Below are positions 34,956-46,409 of a stretch of DNA of 64,000 nucleotides, piece after piece. The stretch's first letter is position 1. Each line of letters opens with the position of its first letter. The stretch is taken from assembly GCA_950295325.1 (NCBI GenBank), contig OX485803.1:23500001-23564000 (forward strand), read 5' to 3'. The DNA comes from Polytrichum commune (taxonomy: Eukaryota > Streptophyta > Polytrichopsida > Polytrichales > Polytrichaceae). The notes beneath the pieces are model-generated. The model worked only from the letters and a program-made list of their open reading frames with translations. It had not been told where the DNA came from and ran no database searches. Both the position numbers and the translations under genes were made by a program.

Positions 34956-36573
34956 AAAGTATAAGTAAATAAGGAGGAGGGGTCATAGTGTCGGTTTTGG
35001 CACCCTCTACCTTACCGGGCTATCTATCTATCTACATATGGTGGAGACCCTCCCTCACTCACCTATTGATTGAGGAGATCACATCGCTTGCCACATTCAA
35101 TGTCAATAATGTTGCGTTGTGTGGGAGTGCAAGCAAGTGGTTCCCTATAGATGTTCCGTTCTTCCGAGAATTTTGGAGGCTTTTTAGGTTACTTCCCATG
35201 TGACTTGTGGCAAGAAGTTGGTGGTGGAATGAGATGTGGTTGTGGATGACAACAAAGATTTTGGCATTGCCCATCGTGGCCAAAGGTGATGAAAGGGTGG
35301 CCTTGGGCTTTATTGTGGTAAGTGACAAAGCCTATCGTTGTGTTCCAATACCTACCCATGGTTATTTTGAGGGTGAGATAGGGTTCATGGGACCATGTCT
35401 TAGGATTCGTGGCACCCGTGTTGTGTAGGGCATTTGGGGTAAAACCTTATTTTTTTACTTGTAAGTTTGTTGTTGACTTTATCTCGTCAGGTTAAAGTTT
35501 GGGGTTTCTAAAACTGGTTTGGAGGTTCAACGTGTTCATTTACACCATAGAAATATCAAATCATAATTATTGTTATGTGTTTTCGTTTTCAACTTATGTG
35601 ACCACCACAAACCTTTGGGCCTGAAACCATGGTTTGAACTCAATGACATTTGGTAAGCCCATCCGTTATGGACGAAGGGACTCTTGCAATGACAAACGTT
35701 GAACACGTGGAGGACAAGTCATTCCGATCGGACCTCGTTTGACTAATTCGAGACCTTTGCTGTAATTTATGGGGTTTGTTCAACTAAAATTAGAAAAATC
35801 TCAATATCTCACTCCATTTTTCACCTTCTTAGAGGATGAGTTAACCAAGACACCCCATACCTATATATTATACTTGGACAATACACCACCATAACATTGT
35901 TGAGTTGATATCAACCATTCCCATTCTAATAATATTCAAGTGACAACGCTTCACTTGTACTTATTAGGCATAATCTCATATAGCAGTGTTAGTAAGAGTA
36001 TGAGCATAGTTCCAGAATAGTATTTGACTTAGTCCCGGCCACAGTCACCCTCCATATTCAGCTGGATAATGTTGTGCACTCAACATGCATGTATCTTTAT
36101 TCTTTAGTAGTCCATTACAAGAAATGCATATTCTATTCTTGGACTTTATTTAACAACATGTGGGTAAAGTGGGCGAGCATCTTCCTTGTATCCGATATAT
36201 TTACGGTTTGGTGGAGGATACTTAACGTGCCCTCCATATAGGGGCGGTGTAGCGGGGGGGCTATTAATTAAATTAGTTGACATAGAACTTGTGGATGGAG
36301 GGCTGCTTGGCGTGGGCCAATGGGGGTGCCCTTCGAGTGCCCGGTAACAGGCTCCTGGGCCATGTCTCCTCCTTTCCTCAACTTCGGAGCTATGGCACGG
36401 TCGCAGCTATGGCTTTCTGCTGTGCGAAACTCCTAGTTCACTTCAGTCTCGAGCCCTTTCTGGTTTGGAAACTATGGAAATTGCTTCTTCAAAGCTTGAT
36501 CACGCCGCAGGTGATGTATCGCGGCCTGCCTGTGATGTGTCGCGGCCTGCCTTTGCGCGAGTTTGACAGATTC
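34956..36573. other. Intergenic DNA, no gene recognised
   Basis: From about 36240 the base composition rises in GC toward the repeat array that follows. Open frames at 34988-35428 and 36289-36615 show no domain I recognise. Confidence 0.4.
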
Positions 36574-37765
36574 GAGGAATTCGCAAGCGAGGTTGGACGC
36601 ACACATATCACGTAGGAATGTTGCATTGGCTTGGCTCTTCTAATCGACAGTGCACCATCTCACGATGAATCAAGCTTCAGGTACGCCTTCTTCGTGTTCT
36701 TTTACTTCCTGTAGGTTAATTTTTCTTTTCTTTAGGAATTGGAGGATTCAGGTTGGGACAGCAAGAAGACAATTCGGCCCTTGTTAATTGGCATTTGGCA
36801 GGTCTGGCGCTCTTCTTTATCCAACCGGTCGCTCCTTGAGGTTCTGGTGCTTAGTAGCAGAGGTAGATTATGTACAGTTATCATTGACTTGAAACCATAG
36901 TTACCGATTCGAGGAATTCCCGAGCGAGGTTGGACGCACGCATACTATTATGTAGAATGTTGCATTGTCTTGGCGCTTCCCATCGGCAGTGCACCGTCCT
37001 GCGCTGAATCGAAGCTTTAGGTACGCCTTCTTCGTGTTCTTGTAGTTCGTGTATGTTTTTCTTTTCCTGTAAAAAGTGGAGGATTCAGGCTAGAAGAGCA
37101 GGAGGAGAATTCGATCCTTGTTAACTGGCATTTGGCAGGTCGGACGCTCTTCTTCGTCCAGCCGGTCGCTTAGTAGTAGAGGCAGATTAAGCACAGTTAT
37201 CATGGAATTGAACCCGCGCAATCTTGAAGCTAGAGCTATCTACTCGAGGAATTCCGGAGCGAGGTTGGACGCACGCATATTATTATGTAGAATGTTGCAT
37301 TGGTTTGGCACTTCTCATCGGCAGTGCACCGTCCTACGCCGAATCTAGTGATAGCTGCGCCTTCTTCGTGTCCTTGTAGTTCGTGTAAGTTTTTCTTTTC
37401 GTGTATGAAGTGGAGGATTCAGATTGGGAGAGGGAAGAGAATTCGGGTCCTTATTAATTGGCATTTGGCAGGTCTGCCGCTCTTCTTTCTTCCAACTGAT
37501 CTCTTTGCATGAAGTGTTAGGTGCGCCTTCTCGTGTTCTTGTCGCTCGGGTAGGTTTTTCTTTTCGTGTACGAAGCGGAGGATTCAGGCTGGGAGAGCAG
37601 GGAGAATATGGTCTTTGTTAATTGGCATGTGGCACGTCTGGCGCTCTTCTTTGTCCAGCTGGTCGCTCCTTGAGGTTCTGATGGTTATTAGTAGAGGCAT
37701 TTTAAGCACAATTATCATTGGACTTGAGACCGCACAATCTTGGAAGCTAGAGTTATCACTTCTTG
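36574..37765 (+). repeat. ~336-bp tandem repeats upstream of the kinase gene
   Basis: Units begin GAGGAATTC at 36574, 36911 and 37246 (spacing 337 and 335), with a further partial unit at about 37512-37765. Shared landmarks in each are GCGAGGTTGGACGCAC, CAGTGCACC, TTCTTCGTG, GGAGGATTCAG and AATTGGCATTTGGCAGGTC. The sequence is more GC-rich than its surroundings and contains no long open frame. It starts about 3 kb upstream of the kinase start codon and could overlap that gene's distal promoter or an untranslated exon. Confidence 0.85.
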
Positions 37766-39626
37766 AATGATTGATGCGTTTGCAATTGACATCGAGGAGA
37801 TATCTCCGATGAGAAGCTGGAGAAAATTAATGTCGCTAAGTACTTGTCCTCTTTTTAATTACCTTCAGAGCCAAGCCTTTGGTGACCAATGGTGATCACA
37901 GGCTGATTGATTGAAGTAAATGAAGAACAGTTTGTGCATTTGCTGGGCAGCTCTTAGCGGTCCTTTTACTCCGAAAGCTCTGACGATTTTAGAACGTTGT
38001 GATGAAGCTGAGGTCAAGCTTTCTAGGCTCATTGGCCATCTCTACGTAGGCTGACCTATCAATGATAAACCGACCAGGATTAATGCACTTGTCGTCAGTT
38101 CTTTTGGATAATCCATCCTTCACGTACATTTTAGATGATCTCTCCTCAACTTTATATTCTCAGCTTTATATCCTATGTAGGAAGTGATTCGTATCTCAAT
38201 GTTTTTTGCATGCTGTTCTTGAGATGCAACGGGAAAGGCATCTGAGATCTATACATGAGTTAGAGAATACGCCAATGTCTTTTTGTTCTGTTTACTTTGA
38301 TATTAGGGTAGGCGCGTGGAGTTAGCTGAAATTGGCTGCGACTCTGGATCTGCTTTTTCAACATCTCCCATGTTCTTTTAATCCCCATTAGATCTGCAAG
38401 GATGATCCTGTCAAGTGTTTACATACTTGCAATGGTATCTGGTGTGCAAGCTGAACAACTGTTGGACTTTCACAATATATGCGAGTGGTTGGATAGAGTT
38501 GGATTGGCTAGAAACTTCCTACTATCGAGCAGATAAGCGGAAGTGATAAGCTGGAAGGCTTGGGTAGCTTGAAGTGATAAGCCGATGCTCATGAGCCTTG
38601 TAGATTATATTTGTTGTGATGATTATATATAAATAAAGCAACTGAGACTTTTTAATTGGAGAGCCTTGAGCTAATAACCTCATCGAATCTGGTTAGCTAT
38701 AAGTAGTGAAATGCAACAAGAGGAAGTTCTTATTGTTCAGCAATTATTTCAATGGGAAGAGGACACTAGGCATGGCTGCTTTTTCAGTAGAGCACTTGAT
38801 ATGCAAATGTCTTGGTATGTTATTATCATAATGATGAGGTCAAATGCTGAAGTGTATTACTAGTGATCTTTTTTCAAGGTTTAATGATCATTTCCAATTA
38901 TCACGTGTGGATTATAACGACTGCAGGAAGATCGAAAGACAGCTGCAGACCAGGTTGATCTGTTGAGGGCTTGTGTGTTTCCAGCGATGGCATTGATGTG
39001 TTTCCTTACTCAACATCCCGGATTAGCCTCAAGATGGGATACACACCAAGTTGACATAGATCTGTACCAAATTCTTTGAAAGACATGACACACTCACTTA
39101 GATAGTGTTCTGGTGACAAGTACATGCTGAGCGGAGTCAATGGTGTGCACTGGCATGTGGGATTATGTTGCTGTTAAATTGCAGATGGAGGGGAAGTTGT
39201 CAAACAAGAACACTGCGTATATACCTCACATTGGCGTGATAAAATTGGACCTTAGTCCAACGCAAGCTGATATTGAGCTTTTATAAAAAAAAGGTGTAAG
39301 AGCAGCTGGAGCGCACTGTTAGATATTGAATCAATCTTTACAATCCAGGATGCAGAATGACATTATGGAATATGCTGACAGCAGGGGAAAATTTTCTTTG
39401 GATTAATAAGGGGTTGATTATCCGTCCCTGTTCGATCCTCCGAATTAAATATGGAGTACCAATGACTCAAGAGGAATTCTACATGCAAAGTGAAGTGAAG
39501 AGACATATTGAAAATCAATTGCCCATGTATCTTGAGCAACTGCTAGCCGAAAGGGTCGAGAAGGAAGAGCAACGACATTGACAAAGATATCATCAACAGC
39601 ATCCATGCTTAAATACTCTTGCGACA
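37766..39626. other. Upstream region of the kinase gene, no coding region recognised
   Basis: The composition here resembles transcribed but untranslated plant sequence more than the surrounding AT-rich DNA. A 74-codon + frame at 39357-39581 (MTLWNMLTAGEN...) ends 45 bp before the proposed kinase start and has no recognised domain; it might be an upstream open frame. No TATA box can be assigned with confidence. Confidence 0.4.
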
Positions 39627-42600
39627 ATGTGCAGCAAACTCTGCAGGGTTGCAGGGTTGCTGCCTGTGCTACTACTCGCAGCCATCATTGGTAGTTTTGG
39701 TTTTGGTGAGTATATTTGCATTATACATTTATAATGCGAGACTGCATGACCACTAGGAGAATTATGACCTCTGTCAATCTGGCTGTTTATAGAAGATATT
39801 TATCCCAGCTGGTGACTAAATTGCTACACTTGGGCCTGCTTTAGTTGAAAAATATAAGTTGATAACAACATGCGTAATTTTTGTTTATTTTTTATTTTTT
39901 AAGTTCTCTGTTCCAAAGCAGAGAGATGACCAGGTCAGGCACGATACTTCATTATGTTCTTTATTTGTTGTCTTCCTACTTTGGTTATCTAATCACTTAC
40001 TCGGGTGCATACATAGAGATCAACTGTATCCGAGGGTTTGCAAATCAATTATTCTGTCTAAACTTCTCACCTGTCCAGTCTCCCATGTGCTTTAGCACGA
40101 CTTACCCTAAAGAACCGAGTTCTCAAGGAAGTTCATCACAAAGAAGCCTACGAAGTTCCTATCCATTTGCTGACATTCTTGTATGTGCATCTATTATGCA
40201 GATATGCATGAAGGACACAACATCCGGTACACAAACCATGATAGATCACCAGCAGTTTTAAATTCACATAGGATTTTATGGCCAAGAAGGGTGCTCCTCC
40301 GACACCCTGGTTTGCTAAATTTTGCAAAACGACTAACCAGAGTATCAAACCCTGTAAAGGATTTAAGTATCGCAGACTTTTATACTACAGCAGATGTACC
40401 GTCTTCTGCCCCATACTCCTCGCGTGAATCTCCTTCACCTTCTCCATCTCCTCCTAGGCAAGACGGGCCTATAGTAGCACCTTCTTCGCAAAGATCTCGT
40501 AACCACTCCAACAGCCAACCTCCATCACCAACCCCAGTTCCGGGTGAGTTGCAGACTCATTTGGCACCCTGTAAATGTGCTTTGTACTGTTGCACTTTTT
40601 GTCTTCTCTTGGTTATTACCTTAAACATCGGGGCATATCTTGCATCACTTGATTTTAGCAATTTTTCAATCGTCATCCTCATGTCCTTTCAGCAACTACA
40701 CTAGTCCATGTTTGTCAAATGTTTATTATTGATGTTAATGTTTTCAATTTCAATCCAGTTCATTTCTTCTGGTTTTGAGTACAATTATTCTTCCAAGAAA
40801 ATGTAGCATATGATTCTGCCTATAGCATATGACATCTGCTTTTATCATTATCGACTCTTGGCTTTTTTATGGCCCCATTTCTTGATAATGATTGCTTACT
40901 GCTAGTCTTAACCTGAGCAACATGTTGGCAGTTACATGTCTTACGACTGCAACTTTCTTTGTTAAATTCACCTTGTCTTTTGATATTCTTCTATATCATA
41001 TTAATCTATCTGTGATTGTGTACAGGAGTACCATCTCCGGAAAATAATCCTATTGTCCCATCACCACCAATCAACCTCTCAACTCCTCTAGGTAAACTTA
41101 CTGTCCTGTAGTCCCAGTTTTCTTTCTGAAATTGTGTTATTGTCATCAGCTTCTTTAGTCCTCATTTTCATTAGAATGGAAGCATGTGAGACGTCCACTC
41201 CAGATGTTCTTGGATCAGGAACGGGATATTTTGGATTCTAACAAGTAATAGCACTTCAACAGACTGCCGCCAAAAATGCCCGGATGGCTACACCTACACA
41301 CCTCCAGGGGCTCCAACCTGTGGTTGTGTGATCCCCATTCATGCACAGCTACGTTTAGGAATCAACCTGGAAAAGCTATTTCCTCTAGTTTTTGAGCTAT
41401 CTAGGGAGTTGGCTGAAGGACTCTTCTTGCAAAGCAGCCAAGTGCGTATTGTGGGGGCAAATGCTGTTGATCAAAGTCAAGATAAGACAGACGTGAGTGC
41501 GGACTTTGTGCCCCTGAATACTGCATTTGACAACACCACAGTGAACCTTCTTGCCTCACGGTTCTGGAGTGGTCAAATACCTCTCAACACAACACTGTTT
41601 GGAGTTTACTCTGTTATTTTTGTGAAATACCCAGGTTCGTACTCTGCACTAATGCGCAATCAGTGGGAACCACATTAAATTCGAAGACTTTGCAGTAATT
41701 TTTAACTTTGAATATAATGTGGACCACATCAAATGCTCATCCGCATTAATTTTCTTATTAAAAATCTAATGTGAGCCACTTCAATTTTCTATTCCCAAAC
41801 CAGTGTGGATGATTTAGCCATTTAAAGTAGAACTATACATCAAGCAGAAGATTTATGATATTCCACTGCAATGGGATCTTGAAGAAGAGTGGACACCTGC
41901 AAGGCTCTCACTTTCCATCCACTCTGATTTTCACTGGAAAGAAATTTAATGTGGTCGACGAAATTCTTGATTGACATCTTTTTCCCACCCCCACTAATTA
42001 CACATTTTATTGTACACATTCGTTTAGTGCAGAACCAATCCATTGTAGATCTATGTTCCCAGCTGGTTTTGTTAGTACAGGGACAGCTATGCATCACCTT
42101 TAATTCATATATGGTGCAAAAGTATGCAACTGCTATTTTGTAAGATCTTTGTGCACCTGCAGTGGTGGTAATTAGAGGGTGTTTAGAGACTTTCTGATGC
42201 TACTTTGTTGTTCTGTAGGTCTTCCCCCTTCCCCACCCGCTCAGGCTCCTACAGGTGTTTCTCCTTCACCAGGACCGTTTGTAGTTGACCTACGTGATAA
42301 TGGCCGGAAGCTTAGCATGGGTCTTATTGCGGTGATTATTTTAGCAGCAGTTATGGGCATCCTGGTATTCGTTGGCTTCACATGGCTGCTCCTTTTGCGA
42401 CGTAGCTTACAGAGAAAGGTTCCGCCTTCAGTTGTGGGGCCTCTTCATGCTTACTTTGGTAACAAGCATCAAGGTATGCAACTGAAAGAAAAACTCTGTT
42501 GATATGCAATTAGTTTGAAGAGACTTGAGAGATTTAATTCATAGAATCAAGTTCTATAAAATTCATTTTGAACTTGCTACTCTTGTGGTCACATTTTTCT

Positions 42601-44982
42601 GTTATGTTTAGCTATTTCTGTTTCTTATAAATCATCAAACAATTTGGCTCAGTCGGTGGAGCTCACCGTAAGTATGTGTTTAATCTATGCATCGTAGGTT
42701 CTTGCATTGGAAGAATCTGAACATGGGAATCTAAATAGGCTACTTGATCTGTAGTCATATTCCCCTTGAGCTGACTGCTAGAAAAGAATTTTCTTGCTGG
42801 AAGGCAGGGATATTGTGTACACTCCAGTGGTGTATCTTCTTTCCATCTCCTTTGATATGAGGTCCCTACTTCCTCAACTGGACTTTCCTAACTAGGATGT
42901 GTTATGGGTAACCGTGCAGGTATAGGATTATTGTCAGCAAGTATGGCGAGCTCTAGAACACTGTCTTATGTATCTAGTATGCCGACCTGTATGGGCACTG
43001 TAAAGACTTTCACATTTGCAGAGCTAGAAAGAGCAACTGATAATTTCCGACCAGAAAACATTGTTGGTGAAGGAGGTTTTGGACGAGTGTACCAAGGGGT
43101 GCTAGATAATGGCTGCGATGTTGCAGTTAAAGTGTTGACAAGGGATGATCAAGAAGGAGGTCGTGAGTTTGTTGCAGAGGTAGAGATGTTGAGTAGATTG
43201 CATCATCGAAACCTTGTGAAGTTGATCGGCATATGCATGGAGGAATACGTTCGCTGTTTGGTGTATGAACTCATCACAAATGGCAGTGTGGAATCACATT
43301 TGCATGGTATGTAAGTGGAACATCATAAAATTATAAATGTTCTCACTTGTCTACTTTGGACCATTACTCAATGTGAATGTCGTGTATGAGAGTATCCTTG
43401 GGTTCTTAGAAACACACTTCGGGTTGTCTTATACCTTAGTCTGACATGGGTTTGAATAGGTTCTATCATGTCGTCAGTATAATTATCTTGCAACTTCCAT
43501 GGAAGTCAGGAATCGATTAGATGAATGCGTGTTTGGTAGATGAAGACGCTCCTTATGGCACTCCACATATTATGATGGTGCGCATTGCTAAGATGTGACT
43601 TTTTTAATTTCAGGTCCCGATAAATACACTGCTCCTCTCGACTGGGATGCACGAGTGAAAATTGCTTTGGGAGCTGCACGAGGATTGGCTTACTTACACG
43701 AAGATTCAAGTCCCAGTGTAATCCACCGAGACTTCAAAGGAAGCAATATTTTACTTGAGGATGACTACTCTCCAAAAGTGTCTGATTTTGGCTTAGCTAA
43801 ATCGGCAGCTGAGGGAGGCAAAGAGCACGTCTCCACCAGAGTGATGGGCACATTTGGGTATGCACTTTATCTCCCTTCAGTTTTCGTCTCAAATTTGACT
43901 TTCTGAGGAAGAATTACAGACTTGGCTGGCAGAAGATTTGTAAACATGGCCTGTCAACCCCATCTTGGGTATGAGACCCAGTCGTTCTGCATCCCTTTTT
44001 CTTTGGGCTAGAGATTCAGAACATGCAGTCCTCTTATTTTCTTCTTGCATATCTCCTCACGGAAGGGTCATCAGGTGGAGTAGTTGCTCTTTGTCCTGGT
44101 AATGAGTGTGCTCTGGGAAGGACCACGTCAACAAAGTGGGTTGTCAATTGCCACCATAAGCCAATTAAGAATCGCCTTCCATTCTTGACTATGTTCTACT
44201 GTGTCACCAATCCGCCAGCCCAAGCATTTGTTCTAACTAGTGAGATGTTGATTGAGTGCAGATACGTGGCACCTGAATATGCTATGACAGGGCATCTCCT
44301 TGTGAAATCTGATGTTTACAGCTACGGCGTGGTACTCCTGGAGCTTCTATCGGGGAGGAAACCTGTAGACATGTCTCAACCACTCGGTCAAGAGAATCTC
44401 GTCACTTGGGCACGCCCACTTCTGACAAACAGCAATGGGCTAGAGCTTGTTGTCGACCCAGCCCTTGGAAACAAATTTCCCTTCGACAGCTTTGCAAGGG
44501 TGGCTGCCATAGCCTCCATGTGTGTGCAACCTGAAGTTTCGCACCGTCCTTTCATGGGGGAGGTGGTCCAGGCATTGAAACTCGTCTATGCAGATTCGGA
44601 TGCTTGTGACAGTGAACATCATAGTGGGCACCTTCATCAGAGAGGAACCTCACCAACTTCAGACTTGGTTGAAACACAACAATCTCATTTCCTAACCGAC
44701 GAGTCTTTCATCAGTATTGATTATGACTCGGGACCCCTGGATGATTTGGAGATCGAACAGCACAAGCCTATGTCTGCTTCAGCTATTTTGTTAGGTTCCG
44801 GGCGGCTTTTTCAACAATTCTCAAGCTCCTTCCGACGTCACAGCTCTTCTGGCCCACCTAAGATTTTATCCCTACCCAGAGCACCATGGTACTCCTTTCG
44901 GAACCCGAATTCAGCAGGTACCCGGAGTGAGCAAGGAGCAGCAAAATATGCCAACTCTCAAAGCAGCTTTTACGGTCTCTGA
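39627..44982 (+). CDS. ALE2-like: ALE2-like receptor serine/threonine kinase, eight exons
   Basis: A membrane receptor kinase resembling Arabidopsis ALE2 (ABNORMAL LEAF SHAPE 2), which acts in epidermis formation with ACR4. Exons: 39627-39705, 40202-40543, 41026-41091, 41263-41634, 42219-42473, 42920-43306, 43614-43857, 44262-44982. All introns are GT-AG; six are phase 1 and the last is phase 2. The product is 821 residues, a little longer than Arabidopsis ALE2. A hydrophobic signal peptide (residues 1-26) is followed by a Ser/Pro-rich part, then a conserved Cys-containing ectodomain (about 163-286, [23 protein letters not shown]). One membrane span (about 318-346) precedes the kinase: glycine loop GEGGFGRV, Lys442 (VAVK), HRD at Asp540, DFG at Asp558, then APEYAMTG. 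All catalytic residues are present. The exact start of exon 4 and the first exon are the least certain parts. Confidence 0.9.
41695..41830. mobile_element. MITE-like fragment in kinase intron 4
   Basis: The intron at 41635-42218 holds AATGTGGACCACATCAAATG and TCTAATGTGAGCCACTTCAA, which resemble the repeated GTGGACCACACTAA motifs of family 3 (27075-27412, 28757-29116). The ends are not clear. It lies well away from the splice sites. Confidence 0.4.
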
Positions 44983-46409
44983 AATTTCTCCCATACTTGG
45001 CCTCTCAATACAAACATCATTCCACCTTGAAGCTGTCTTACTTCAAATAACCTCAAACCAAATTGATCGTTCCATACACCACCATACCCATCTCGCTCCA
45101 ATCATCAACTCCTAACTGCTGGATCGGTGTTCCAGGAGGATGATTGGCAAGCTACTTTGTACCTTAGAAAACGACGGATCACAATCTCTTAGAAATTGGT
45201 CCTACTCTGCAGCACCGATGTATTTCACGAAAGGGTTGTATGTTGTATATTATCCATCCAAGGGTGGCTGCAACGATCAGAAGCGAGGAGGATTGACAGA
45301 CGACTTGTATGTATCTTGGAATGCAAACAAAGGATCACAGCAATCGGTGTACCCTGTAATCGATTCATCAACAGAATCATCAAAATTTGTACTGTACAGT
45401 TTCAAATCAATGTCAGGGTGATTACCTAATTTCTTTCATGTCCACTAGCAGGTCCCCTAGTTTTGATTCATCACTCTAGAATAATAACAGTGATTCTGGG
45501 ATTGCTGGCCTCCTACCAGGTGCAAAAGAAATGGTCTCCCAGGGCGGGAGAAATTGGTGATGGCAAGCAGCTTCAAACTCGACCCACTTACAAGGAAGTC
45601 CGCCCACTTGCACCTCTGATTGCATCATGCATGTACCATACAGTTAGCGCATTTTGTGCGCAAAATCCTTGAAAAGATTATATTCATGAAGCTGTCATCC
45701 TCATCCCCAATGGTCTTAGGTATTGGGATGATTTTGTTTTTGTATTTGATGCTCCCCAATACTACACTGATTATCCCAATTAGTGTGTGTGGTACTAATT
45801 CTGAAACACACTATAATTTTGCCAATCCTATAAAATTATTGAGGGCTGAAGTTTTTACTGAGTGGTACTAAATTCCTAAAGACATGCTCATTGTCCATAC
45901 GTTTTAGGAAGTGAATGCATCCTCTAAGGTGCTTGTAGAGTGATAAAAAACAATTATATGCAAACATATGCTTGTCAACGAATAGTGCCAAGATGAATAT
46001 TGCTAGTGCTTTCAATGAATAATGTTGCTATGAATGATATTTTCAATGAATAGTGCCAAGATGAATAATGTTTTCTAGATCTTTTAGTGGCATGAATTTC
46101 ATATGATAAAGAAATTTAGTATGACCTTCACACTCGAAAATAAATTTAAAATACCCATGCCTATCATTAAAAATACCTTTAAAAACATCAATACTATCGC
46201 TATAAAATATGCCATGGCTATCCTCCTACACAAAAGAAGAATAGAAAACCACCAACCACTGCCCCAAACACTAGACCCCCCATAGATAAAGCCATAAAAC
46301 CTTAACAACTAAGCCACTCCACCTCATCCACTAAACAATGCACTAGAGACCTGGCGACCCAAATCATACTAACAATCCCCCCTAATAACTAACCATTTTG
46401 GTTCTTGTT
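44983..46409. other. Downstream of the kinase gene, probable 3' UTR then intergenic
   Basis: From 44983 to about 45700 the composition stays like that of the gene. An open frame at 45140-45421 has no domain. A 3' UTR is a reasonable reading, but I cannot place a polyadenylation site. Beyond 45880 the sequence returns to AT-rich intergenic type. Confidence 0.4.

Noticed and set aside
39060-39300. Beta-amylase-like fragment upstream of the kinase gene
   Set aside because: Only a short GVNGVHWH-like match across broken frames; too little to support a call.
45140-45421. 93-codon frame downstream of the kinase gene as a separate gene
   Set aside because: No recognised domain; 3' UTR is the simpler reading.
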